DNA of 43,041 nt from an uncultured Eubacteriales bacterium (GTDB lineage: Bacteria > Bacillota > Clostridia > Christensenellales > Aristaeellaceae). The stretch is taken from contig UQEF01000013.1 of assembly GCA_900540045.1 (NCBI GenBank), positions 1-43,041 of the forward strand. The letters run 5' to 3'. Below are positions 7,385-15,557 of the stretch, one piece after another (the first letter of the stretch is position 1; every line of letters starts with the position of its first letter). The position numbers and the translations under genes were made by a program. The notes below the pieces were generated by a model. The model was given only the letters and a program-made list of their open reading frames with translations. It ran no database searches and was not told the origin of the DNA.

Positions 7385-8947
7385 TTACTGTATGGTAAAC
7401 GCCGAGGAAATCACCGTCACGGCAGCGTCGTTCATCACAGCCTCCGCGCGCACGCGGTAGATACCCGGTTCAGCCGCGGTTCCGTCCTTGAGACGGCCGT
7501 CCCAGTACAGCACCGTACCCTCCGGGTTCATCTGCATGGGGCGGGTGCTCAGGCGGTGGCACAGGCGGTAGACAATCCGGTCCTCCTCATCCAGAATGCT
7601 TACGCTGAGCGCACAGGGATATTCGTGCCCGATAAAGATGCTCAGCTCACGCCCGCCGGAGGAATCAAACGTATCGGCTACGGAGGCGGTCAGAACCATA
7701 TCCGTCGCGTCCGGAGGAATGCTGATGACCCGGCCGGCGTGCACCGTCAGCCTGCCCTGATCGATGGTGACCAGCTGCACCATCGCGTAGCCATACACCC
7801 CCTCGTCCAGCTCGCCCAAAGTGAGGGTGCGCACCTTCCGGCCCGCGGAGATGGCGCCGGGCTGGTCGCCGTAGGCGGTGAAGCGCTCGGCCTCGTCATA
7901 AATCAGCTGGGCATGCTCAAACTCCCATTTGCCGTCGCGCTGGTAGACCACCTGATAAGCCACGCGCACCGGGCGCATGGCAATAAATTCAATGGTAATC
8001 TGCCGCGAGGAACGGCTGAGCGTGGTGCCAGAAAAGGTCACATCCATGATGGGCGCGCGAGCCAGGCCCGTAGGCAGGGGCTGGGAGACATCGTAGCGGA
8101 AGACCACAAAATCATCCGACTGCGGATACACCTGCGGGGTGGAGGCTGCATGGTTGAGCACCAGGTATTCGTAGAGCTCGCTGAGCACCACGCAGCCGTC
8201 GCGGTTCTGGTCGGCGGGGTATCCGTAAGCCGCGCTCAGGCTCTGCGCCAGCGCCTGCGTAAAGTAGAAGGAACCCTGGCCGGCCATGCCGCTTTCGTTT
8301 TGATCGTCCACACTCCAGTACCAGCTTTCCTCCAGCGCCCCGCTGGAGGTGAGCACCTTGAAATCGTCGCCCAGGAAGTGGACCTCCTGCGGAAGCGAGG
8401 GAAGCCCCTTGCCGATAAACGCGCCCGAATTGCACGCATCCAAAATGATTACCTTGGTGCCCAGGATGCCGTCGAAGGCCGCTTCCAGCTGCGCGGGGGT
8501 GATGCCGTTTTCGGTCTGTCCGTCGCTGAGCAAAAGCAGCGGCTCCTGCCCGCTGGCAGGATCATACACCCCGTGCGTGGACAGGTAGAGATAGCACACG
8601 TCATTTTTTCCGGCCGCGCCGAACGTCTTTTGAACCAGAGCGGTCAGCTGCTCGACCGTGGTCACCGGGTTGGGCGGGACGATGATGGCGCGGAAGGGAT
8701 TGAGCGCGCCCTGAAAGACCTCCTGCATGGCGTTGACGTTGTTTGTGGAGCTGGGATAGGTATCCGCGCGGGAGACAAAATGGTCCACGCCAATGAGCAG
8801 CGCATATTCGCTGCGGCTTTGCGCATCAAGAAGCTCAGAGGCCTCGTCCTGCGTCACAGCGTCGGATGCACACCCCGCGCGGATAGGCGCAAGGGCGAAC
8901 AGCATCGCCAGCACGCAAACCAGCGTGCGCAGCCGCCTGACGCGCAT
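7385..8947 (-). CDS. Secreted caspase-family (peptidase C14, clan CD) protein
   Basis: A 520-residue exported cysteine-protease homologue. Residues 1-25 form a signal peptide; the Cys at 26 gives a marginal lipobox (IRAGC), so lipid anchoring is possible but not convincing. The caspase-like core spans about 48-265, with the catalytic pair His125 (YLSTHG) and Cys172 (LDACNSG). Next comes an EF-hand-like acidic loop, DQNRDGCVVLSELYEYL. Residues about 290-520 are beta-rich and end in a FlgD/Ig-like unit (YWDGRLKDG...GIYRVRAEA). The start ATG at 8947 has GGAGGGG upstream. A TACAAT box at 8999-8994 may be its own -10, though no good -35 is visible. The glycosyltransferase begins 16 bases past its stop. 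Targets are unknown; secretion argues against a purely intracellular death role. Confidence 0.85.
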   Translation of the reverse strand: MRVRRLRTLVCVLAMLFALAPIRAGCASDAVTQDEASELLDAQSRSEYALLIGVDHFVSRADTYPSSTNNVNAMQEVFQGALNPFRAIIVPPNPVTTVEQLTALVQKTFGAAGKNDVCYLYLSTHGVYDPASGQEPLLLLSDGQTENGITPAQLEAAFDGILGTKVIILDACNSGAFIGKGLPSLPQEVHFLGDDFKVLTSSGALEESWYWSVDDQNESGMAGQGSFYFTQALAQSLSAAYGYPADQNRDGCVVLSELYEYLVLNHAASTPQVYPQSDDFVVFRYDVSQPLPTGLARAPIMDVTFSGTTLSRSSRQITIEFIAMRPVRVAYQVVYQRDGKWEFEHAQLIYDEAERFTAYGDQPGAISAGRKVRTLTLGELDEGVYGYAMVQLVTIDQGRLTVHAGRVISIPPDATDMVLTASVADTFDSSGGRELSIFIGHEYPCALSVSILDEEDRIVYRLCHRLSTRPMQMNPEGTVLYWDGRLKDGTAAEPGIYRVRAEAVMNDAAVTVISSAFTIQ

Positions 8948-9046
8948 GAACGTCCCTCCCCTCCCGGTTCAAGCAGAACACAATTCAACGCCTATTGTAC
9001 ACCATTTGTCTTCGTTCGTACAGAGCCGAGGCCTTCGCGGAAGAAG

Positions 9047-9730
9047 TTACAAAATCGGGCTGCGGCTGAATCCCTGCCAGAAGGCGGCCTCTTCCTGAGA
9101 GAAGGCCTGCGGATCATTGGCCGCCTGCTCCTCGGTCACGATGCCCTCCCACAGCACGCGATATCCGCCCTGCCCGTCCGGCTCGGTCACACGCACGGAC
9201 ATGCGGTCGTGATAGGTCGTGGTGACAACGGCGCCGGTCTGCCCGTCCACCGCCATCTGATGGTACTCCTCGCTCACCGCGCTGCGCACAAGGCGCAGGT
9301 CCGTCCCCTCCCACCGGTACAGCCAGTAGCGGTGAAGCCCGCCTGCCAGGCCGTCGTCGCAGCTGGCCAGCAGGAGCCCGTCTTCGGGCAGAAGCTCGTA
9401 GTTGGGCAGGCCCGTATCCTCGCCCGCGTCCCAGGTCGCGCGCACATACGCGTTCCCGTCCCATACAAAGAACAGGACCCAGGCGTTGCTCGCGCCCCGT
9501 GCAGAGAATACCACAAGGTCGTCCACGCCGTCAAAGTTCAAGTCCTGAGCGGTTACAAACGCATCTTCTTCCGTAGAAAGATAATACAGCGCCTGTCCGT
9601 TCGGCGCCTCGATGCGGTGGATGTAGCGGTCGCCGTACATGCCATCCCGGCCCACCACCTCGGCCGGCGCGGCCGCCGGCAGCAGCAAGAGAACCAAAAG
9701 CAGGGAACAAAGCCGCTTTTTCATATTCAT
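9047..9730 (-). CDS. Secreted protein of unknown function with an FG-GAP-like repeat
   Basis: I do not recognise a named family. The 227-residue protein starts MNMKKRLCSLLLVLLLLPAA, a clear signal peptide cleaved near APA-EV. Residues about 60-72 read AQDLNFDGVDDLVVF, the acidic DxNxDGxxDL loop of FG-GAP/VCBS beta-propeller repeats that bind calcium, and the rest alternates short beta-type segments. Its ATG directly follows the stop codon TAG of the upstream gene, with AGGAG four bases before it, so translation is coupled. Lying in a group with a secreted caspase homologue, it may be an extracellular or surface partner, but that is only positional inference. Confidence 0.7.
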   Translation of the reverse strand: MNMKKRLCSLLLVLLLLPAAAPAEVVGRDGMYGDRYIHRIEAPNGQALYYLSTEEDAFVTAQDLNFDGVDDLVVFSARGASNAWVLFFVWDGNAYVRATWDAGEDTGLPNYELLPEDGLLLASCDDGLAGGLHRYWLYRWEGTDLRLVRSAVSEEYHQMAVDGQTGAVVTTTYHDRMSVRVTEPDGQGGYRVLWEGIVTEEQAANDPQAFSQEEAAFWQGFSRSPIL

Positions 9731-10099
9731 CTATCTCCTTTGCCTCGTTGTCATATTCTCGTGGGACCATGCGATCCATTGCATCAGCTGCCCGTCTATG
9801 TCCGCCGGGTCCGCCACCTGTACATGATGCGTATAGCGCCCCGGCGCGGGGTTGGCAACCGCAAACAGCCGCGGGCTCTCAAGCGGCGCGATCAAACCGA
9901 AAGCGACCATCAGGCCGCCGCCGCGCCTCCGGGGGCGGGAGGCGAACAGGTATCCCCGCGGATCGGAAAAGGTGATCTGCGTCTTTTGCACTCGCAGGGC
10001 GCTGGAAGGCCAGCGCGCCATGACCCGTTCAAAAAGCAGCTCGAACAGGGCCAGCCCCAGCGGTTCGCGGTCAAAAAAGAACAGGATATCATCTGTCAC
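9731..10099 (-). CDS. Small conserved-looking cytoplasmic protein (possibly DUF5655-like)
   Basis: A 122-residue protein without signal peptide or membrane segment. It begins with GTG at 10099 (GGGAGGG just upstream); no in-frame ATG lies nearby. The opening 'ILFFFDREPLGLALFELLFE' followed by 'ALRVQKTQITFSDPRGYLFAS' recalls a family of small clostridial proteins that I associate loosely with DUF5655, but I am not certain. It is the first gene of the transcript starting at the promoter at 10159-10187, and its stop abuts the ATG of the secreted FG-GAP-type protein. No function can be assigned. Confidence 0.65.
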   Translation of the reverse strand: MTDDILFFFDREPLGLALFELLFERVMARWPSSALRVQKTQITFSDPRGYLFASRPRRRGGGLMVAFGLIAPLESPRLFAVANPAPGRYTHHVQVADPADIDGQLMQWIAWSHENMTTRQRR

Positions 10100-10158
10100 G
10101 CGCCCTCCCCCCTTCGAGCAAACGGCCTTTTGCCCCGCCTGTCAAACCGTTAACAATC

Positions 10159-10187
10159 AGTATACCAAAAATGATGGCCTTTGTCAC
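10159..10187 (-). promoter_or_regulatory. Strong sigma-A promoter for the minus-strand group starting at 10099
   Basis: Minus strand: -35 GTGACA (10187-10182), 17-base spacer, -10 TATACT (10164-10159), with an extended TGG before the -10. About 60 bases upstream of the GTG start. Confidence 0.7.
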
Positions 10188-10247
10188 GAGCGCTTCGCAC
10201 CGGGCATAAGTTTTACGTTTGCTACACCGAGGGATGATCCGCATGCC

Positions 10248-10277
10248 TTGTTTGCCAATTCCCACCTGTGGTATAAT
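10248..10277 (+). promoter_or_regulatory. Promoter of polA and the downstream run
   Basis: -10 TATAAT (10272-10277) preceded by extended TGG (10269-10271). The best -35 is TTGTTT (10248-10253) with an 18-base spacer. The consensus -10 with extension makes up for the weak -35. Confidence 0.65.
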
Positions 10278-10330
10278 AAAGGGTACAACAAACCCGGGCG
10301 TGCCGGCCGTGCCGCCCCGATGGAGGTCTC

Positions 10331-13036
10331 ATGAGCGACACGCGCAAGCAGACGGTATTGCTGGTGGATGGGTATAGTCTGATTTTTCGGGGTTTTCACG
10401 CCCTTCCGCTGCTTACCGCTCCGGACGGAACCTATACCAATGCCGTGCATGGCTTTTTCAGCATGCTGATCAAGGCGCTGGGCGAATACCGCCCGGATGG
10501 GCTGTGCGTGATGATGGACATGCACGCTCCCACCTTCCGCCACACCCTCTACGACGGCTACAAGGCCACCCGCAAGCCCATGCCGGAGGAGCTGCGGCCC
10601 CAGCTGCCTCTGGTGCGAAAGATGCTGGAGGCCATGCATGTGCGCATCTGCGAGCTGGAGGGCTACGAAGCGGACGATCTGCTGGGAACCGCCGCGCGCC
10701 TGGCCAACGAGCGGGGCATTCACGCCTATGTGCTCACGGGCGATCGCGACAGCCTGCAGCTGGTGGGCGGGGAGACGGAAATCATCCTCACCCGCAAGGG
10801 CATCACCGAAAGCCTGCTGCTGGACGCGCAGGGCGTATATGATACCTATGGCTTCACCCCGGCGCAGGTACCTGACATGAAGGGCCTCATGGGCGATGCC
10901 AGCGACAATATTCCCGGCATTCCAGGTATCGGGGAAAAGACGGCGCTCAAGCTCATCACCCAGTACGGCTCGCTGGACGGCGTGCTGGAGCATGCGGATC
11001 AGGTGAAGGGCAAGCTGGGCGAAAAGCTGCGTGCCGGACGCGATCTGGCGCTGCTCAGCCGCGAGCTGGGCACCATCTGCCGCAGCGCGCCCCTGGAGAT
11101 CGACTTTGACCGCTGCCGCTGGGATGAAATGGCGCTGGGCGAGCCCCTTTTGGAGCAATATGGGCTCAAGACCATCAGCCGCAGCATCGCCGCCCTGCTG
11201 GGCGGAGAAACTCCCGCGCCCACGCAGGTGAAGGCGCGCAGCACCGCTGCCAGCCGCCGCGCCGCCGGAAAGGACGCCAAGCCGTCTTCCGCGCCCGCTG
11301 TAATGGCCGTGGAGCCGGAGAAGGACCTGCCCTCTCCCCCGCCGCTGGCCGGCGAACAGACGCTGACCACGGAGGAGGAAATCCGCGCGGCCGCGCAGGC
11401 GATGCTTGCCCGGAAGCCCGAATGGCTGGCCCTATGCCAGACGGAGGATGAAATCACCCTGCTGGCGCCGGATATGCTTTTGCGGCACATGCCTATTTTG
11501 CGCGACCTGACCGGCGCGGGCCTGTACGACGATCAGATTTACCAGGGGCTGAAGGAGCTGTTTTCGCAGGCTCCCTTTGTGGTGCATGGCGCCAAGGCGC
11601 TATGGCGGCTTCTGGACCGCTACCGCCTGCCCCTGCCTGTGGTGAAGCATGATACCATGATCGCCGCTTATCTGCTGCATACGGCGCAGAAGGATTATTC
11701 CCTGCCCCTGTCGCTGAGCGCCGAGCACGGCGGGGCGGCGTTCCCCTCGCCCACCGCCTACGACGTGTATGCGCTGTTCCTCAGGCAGCAGAAGCGGCTG
11801 GAGGTGCGCGGCCTGCAGGCGTTGCTTCGGGATATGGAGCAGCCGCTCACCCGCGTGCTGTTTGATATGGAACGGGTGGGCTTTCTGGTGGATGAGGGCG
11901 TGCTCCGTCAGCTGAGCGCCTGGTTCAGCCGCGAAATTGAGGAATGCCGCGCCGCCGTGTACGCCTCCGCAGGCGTGGGAGAGTTCAACCTCAACAGCCC
12001 CAAGCAGCTGGGCGAGGTGCTCTTTGACAAGCTGGGCCTGCCCGCCCCACAGAAAAAAAGCCAGAGCGGCTATTCCACCACTGCCGAGGTGCTGGAGGGG
12101 CTGGCGCCCTATCACCCCATGATCGAGCCGCTGCTTCGTTACCGCAGGATGGCCAAGCTGCAAAGCACCTATGTCGAAGGCCTGACCAAGCTGCGCGGAA
12201 GCGACGGACGCGTGCATACCACCTTTGACCAGACCGCTACCGTCACGGGCCGTATTTCCAGCCTGGAGCCCAATCTGCAGAACATCCCCATCCGCACCGA
12301 GGAGGGGCGAGAGATCCGCCGCGCCTTTGTGGCGGGCGAGGGAAACGTGCTGCTGGACGCGGATTACAGCCAGATCGAGCTGCGCGTGCTGGCCCATATG
12401 AGCGGCGATTCCGCCATGTGCGACGCATTCCGGCGCGGCCAGGACATTCACACCCGCACGGCCGCGGAGATTCACGGCGTGCCCATGGACCAGGTCACCC
12501 CTGAGATGCGCCGTTCCGCAAAGGCCGTGAATTTCGGAATTGTGTACGGGATCAGCGGCTTTGGTCTGGCGCGCAACGCACACATCACCCGGCGGGAGGC
12601 CGATGGCTTTATCAGGACATATTTTGAGCGTTACCCCGGCGTGCGCGCCTTCATGGACGCGTGCGTGGAAAAGGGGCGCGCTTTGGGGTATGCCGAAACG
12701 CTCTTTGGCCGCCGGCGGGAGCTGTTCGAGCTGGCCAGCCCCAACCGCAACGTGCGCAGCTTCGGCGAGCGCGCCGCCATGAATACGCCTGTCCAGGGCA
12801 CGGCGGCGGATATCATCAAGCTGGCCATGGTACAGGTGGCGCGGCGGCTCGAGGAAGGCGGTTACCGCGCGCGGCTGATTTTGCAGGTGCACGACGAGCT
12901 GGTGGTGGAATGCCCCCTCGCAGAGGCGGACGAAGTCAGCGCCCTGGTGCAAAGCACCATGGAAGGCGTGGTCAGCCTCAAGGTGCCGCTGCTGGCCGAG
13001 GTATCGCGCGGCAGCGACTGGGAAAAGGCGCACTGA
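10331..13036 (+). CDS. polA: DNA polymerase I
   Basis: Fills gaps and removes RNA primers during replication and repair. The 901-residue protein has three parts. Residues 1-290 are the 5'-nuclease, with DGYSLIFRGFHA, GYEADDLLG, TGDRDSLQL and MGDASDNIPGIPGIGEKTA. About 340-520 is the remnant 3'-5' exonuclease domain. The rest is the family A polymerase, with motif A (DADYSQIELRVLAHMS, near residue 676), motif B (RRSAKAVNFGIVYGISGFG) and motif C (QVHDELVVE, His near 854). In the middle domain the first metal-binding D-x-E is absent (PEWLALCQTED) and the second aspartate region reads HGAKALWRLL, so proofreading is probably lost, as in Bacillus and Thermus enzymes. An Ala/Pro/Lys-rich linker near 295-335 joins the first two parts. 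GGAGG lies five bases before the ATG. Confidence 0.97.
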   Translation: MSDTRKQTVLLVDGYSLIFRGFHALPLLTAPDGTYTNAVHGFFSMLIKALGEYRPDGLCVMMDMHAPTFRHTLYDGYKATRKPMPEELRPQLPLVRKMLEAMHVRICELEGYEADDLLGTAARLANERGIHAYVLTGDRDSLQLVGGETEIILTRKGITESLLLDAQGVYDTYGFTPAQVPDMKGLMGDASDNIPGIPGIGEKTALKLITQYGSLDGVLEHADQVKGKLGEKLRAGRDLALLSRELGTICRSAPLEIDFDRCRWDEMALGEPLLEQYGLKTISRSIAALLGGETPAPTQVKARSTAASRRAAGKDAKPSSAPAVMAVEPEKDLPSPPPLAGEQTLTTEEEIRAAAQAMLARKPEWLALCQTEDEITLLAPDMLLRHMPILRDLTGAGLYDDQIYQGLKELFSQAPFVVHGAKALWRLLDRYRLPLPVVKHDTMIAAYLLHTAQKDYSLPLSLSAEHGGAAFPSPTAYDVYALFLRQQKRLEVRGLQALLRDMEQPLTRVLFDMERVGFLVDEGVLRQLSAWFSREIEECRAAVYASAGVGEFNLNSPKQLGEVLFDKLGLPAPQKKSQSGYSTTAEVLEGLAPYHPMIEPLLRYRRMAKLQSTYVEGLTKLRGSDGRVHTTFDQTATVTGRISSLEPNLQNIPIRTEEGREIRRAFVAGEGNVLLDADYSQIELRVLAHMSGDSAMCDAFRRGQDIHTRTAAEIHGVPMDQVTPEMRRSAKAVNFGIVYGISGFGLARNAHITRREADGFIRTYFERYPGVRAFMDACVEKGRALGYAETLFGRRRELFELASPNRNVRSFGERAAMNTPVQGTAADIIKLAMVQVARRLEEGGYRARLILQVHDELVVECPLAEADEVSALVQSTMEGVVSLKVPLLAEVSRGSDWEKAH

Positions 13037-13089
13037 TTCCGGAAGGGGTGCTTTTCCGGATCCAGCATAGATAGAAAGGGGTTCTGCAA

Positions 13090-13698
13090 ATGAAGATCAT
13101 CGGTCTGACCGGCGGTATCGCCTGCGGAAAGTCCACGATCGCAAGCCTTCTGAAAAGCATGGGCGCGTCTATTGTAGATGCGGACGCCATCAACGCTCAG
13201 CTCACCGCGCCGGGAGGCGAAGCGCTGCCGCTGATTCATGAAGCGTTCGGTGACTTTGTGTTCTATCCGGACGGAACGCTCAACCGCCCCGTGCTCAGCT
13301 CGATTGTGTTTGGGAACGAGGACGCGCTGCAGCGCCTCAACGCCGCTACGCATCCCCTGATTCAGAAGCACATGCTCGAGCAGATCGAAACCTGCCGGAA
13401 AATGGGCGCGCTGGTCGTTGTATTGGATGTGCCCCTGCTTTTTGAAACGGGTCTGAGCAGCCTGGCGGATGTGACCGTGTGCGCCTCCGCACCTGAAGAA
13501 AAGCAGATGGAGCGTCTCAAGACCCGCAGCGGCCTGGACCGCGAGCAGGCGCTGCGCCGCATCCACAGCCAGTGGCCCCTTTCGGAAAAGGAGCGCCGCA
13601 GCGACATCATCATCCATACCGACAAGCCCATGGAAGAACTTCGCCGCGAGGTGCACGCCCTCTATCTGCAGTGGAGCAACCCGGAATTCTCACTCTGA
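13090..13698 (+). CDS. coaE: Dephospho-CoA kinase
   Basis: Last step of coenzyme A synthesis: ATP-dependent 3'-phosphorylation of dephospho-CoA. The 202-residue protein has the P-loop GLTGGIACGKST at the N-terminus, the DADAINAQLTAPGGEAL segment for substrate binding, and the VLDVPLLFETG lid motif; length is typical. AAAGGGG precedes the ATG. polA next to coaE is a common arrangement in Firmicutes and other bacteria, which supports the call. The downstream transglycosylase ATG is 11 bases past the stop. Confidence 0.96.
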   Translation: MKIIGLTGGIACGKSTIASLLKSMGASIVDADAINAQLTAPGGEALPLIHEAFGDFVFYPDGTLNRPVLSSIVFGNEDALQRLNAATHPLIQKHMLEQIETCRKMGALVVVLDVPLLFETGLSSLADVTVCASAPEEKQMERLKTRSGLDREQALRRIHSQWPLSEKERRSDIIIHTDKPMEELRREVHALYLQWSNPEFSL

Positions 13699-13709
13699 AA
13701 GGAATTGTC

Positions 13710-15557
13710 ATGAACGTTCGTCCCGTCTTTTTCCGCAGCCCGGACGATGACGGCGCGCCGCCGGACTACAGCTATGTGCCTTCCGTCAGCGAAGGCCGGC
13801 GCAGGCAGCAGGAGCAGGCGATTCATCAAAAGGACTCGCCCTCTGCCCCCATCGTGCGGCACCGCGCCGCCCCCTACGAACGGGACGTGGTGGATATCTA
13901 CGGCACGCGGGCCCGAAGAGTGCCCGCGGAGCCGGAGGCGCCCACCCGCCGTACCGTGATGAAAAAGCTTCCCTCCGCAGCGGACGGCCCCGCGCCTGCG
14001 CAAAGCATCGCCTATCCCGAAGATTACGCCATCCCCGATAACCCGTTCGACCCGCCTCCGGAAGCGCCCCGGCTGCCCCGGCGCACCCGCAGCGCCCGTC
14101 CCGCCTCCCAAACCGCAGAGGGCGCCGGGCGGTCCGAGGCGGACGGAACCTCTCCGGCCGCGCACGCCGGGGCGCCTGCCGCAACCACGGTGAATGCCCC
14201 CGGTACGGGCGCGCGCATCGCCATGCCCGCCGATCCTCCCGTCATGGTGGCGGAGGACGGCTCACGCTACGAGCCTCCGGCCCGCCCGGACATGCCCGAA
14301 TGGCTGCGCGTGGCACAGCAGAACAATTTGCCGCTGCGCCGCCCCGAAGGCCCGCGCGTACAGGCCGCGCCGCTCTCCCAGGAGGCACCCGCGCCTACGG
14401 ATCTGCTGGGCAGGCCCCTGCGCCGCCGCACGCCCGCGCAGCCCCGCCCCTCCGGCCCGCTTCCCCAGACCATGGCGGATTACGAGCAGGCGGGCTATCC
14501 CCGTCAGCTGCTTCAGGAGCAGCTGCAGCTGGAACGCCGGCAGGCCGAGCAGCCCGTGCACCGGCGGCACGGCGCGCAGTATGCCGTGAGCCGGCAACGC
14601 GAAGCCGCCAAAAGCGAGAGCGCTCCCCCGCCCGCTTCACGCCGGTCCTATCCGCCGGACCGTGCCCAGTGGGGAAGGCGCGAGGCCCGTTCCTCCGCGC
14701 CCATACAGGAGACGTCGCAGCCCGCGCCCCAGGCGGACCGGGCGCAGGCCTATGCCGCCGCCCGGTTTGAGCCCGCGGATACCCATCCGGTGAGGGCTTA
14801 TGCCGCCCGCCTGGGATACGGCGACCTGGACGTTCCCCTGCCGGACCCCTCCGCCCCCCTCGAGCCGGATCAGGGCTGGCATGTGGAGGCGGAGGAAGAA
14901 CAGGAACCGCGCTGCGCCCGGATTTCCATCCCGTGGCTGGGCATCGCGGCGTTTGCATGCGTGTTTGCGGCCATCGGGCTGTGGATTGCCCGCATGAGCA
15001 TGGACCGGCAGACCGAGCAGGTGCTTGCCGCCCGCGCGGCCCAGGAGGAGGCGATCCGGGAGGCCCATCCCCTGCGCTATGAGGAACTTATCGAGGAGAA
15101 GGCCGGCAAATACAACCTTTCTCCCGCCTTTGTGGCAGCCATCGTGCTCAACGAGAGTTCCTTCCGGCCCGATGCGGAAAGCAGTGTGGGCGCGCGGGGC
15201 CTGATGCAGCTGATGGAGGACACCGCCGGCTGGATCTATGAAAAGATGGGCGGCACCGGAGCGTACAGCTTCGACAGCATGTACGACGCGGAAACCAACG
15301 TGGAATATGGCTGCTGGTATCTGAACTTTTTAAGCGAACGCTTTCGGGGCGACCCGGTGCTGGTGGCCGCCAGCTTCCACGCGGGCCAGGGCGAGGTGCA
15401 GAACTGGCTCAACGATTCGCGCTACAGCCAGGATGGCCTGACCATTGAGCTGGAGAACATGATCGACGGTCCTACCAAGCAGTACGCCACCCGTGTCCTG
15501 AACGACTATGCCGCCTATAAGCGGATTTATTACGAAGCCACGGAGGATGATGCATGA
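13710..15557 (+). CDS. Membrane-anchored lytic transglycosylase (SLT) with long disordered cytoplasmic region
   Basis: Predicted to cleave peptidoglycan glycan strands outside the membrane. The 615-residue protein starts at ATG 13710 (AAGGAA upstream); the frame is open further upstream but that part overlaps coaE. Residues 1-400 are rich in Pro, Ala, Arg and Glu with no recognisable fold and no signal peptide, so they should be cytoplasmic. A single membrane segment spans about 405-427 (IPWLGIAAFACVFAAIGLWIA). The SLT domain follows (about 455-600), with catalytic Glu482 in VLNESSF, then GARGLMQLMEDTA and AASFHAGQGEV. This layout (long inner tail, one membrane segment, outer SLT) could link wall cutting to a cytoplasmic partner. 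Its last bases overlap the next gene's start (ATGA). Confidence 0.88.
   Translation: MNVRPVFFRSPDDDGAPPDYSYVPSVSEGRRRQQEQAIHQKDSPSAPIVRHRAAPYERDVVDIYGTRARRVPAEPEAPTRRTVMKKLPSAADGPAPAQSIAYPEDYAIPDNPFDPPPEAPRLPRRTRSARPASQTAEGAGRSEADGTSPAAHAGAPAATTVNAPGTGARIAMPADPPVMVAEDGSRYEPPARPDMPEWLRVAQQNNLPLRRPEGPRVQAAPLSQEAPAPTDLLGRPLRRRTPAQPRPSGPLPQTMADYEQAGYPRQLLQEQLQLERRQAEQPVHRRHGAQYAVSRQREAAKSESAPPPASRRSYPPDRAQWGRREARSSAPIQETSQPAPQADRAQAYAAARFEPADTHPVRAYAARLGYGDLDVPLPDPSAPLEPDQGWHVEAEEEQEPRCARISIPWLGIAAFACVFAAIGLWIARMSMDRQTEQVLAARAAQEEAIREAHPLRYEELIEEKAGKYNLSPAFVAAIVLNESSFRPDAESSVGARGLMQLMEDTAGWIYEKMGGTGAYSFDSMYDAETNVEYGCWYLNFLSERFRGDPVLVAASFHAGQGEVQNWLNDSRYSQDGLTIELENMIDGPTKQYATRVLNDYAAYKRIYYEATEDDA

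Noticed and set aside
7358..10153. A 931-codon plus-strand open frame
   Set aside because: It lies antisense to four minus-strand genes with clear motifs and ribosome sites. GC-rich codons leave few stops in the opposite frame, and its product has no recognisable domain.
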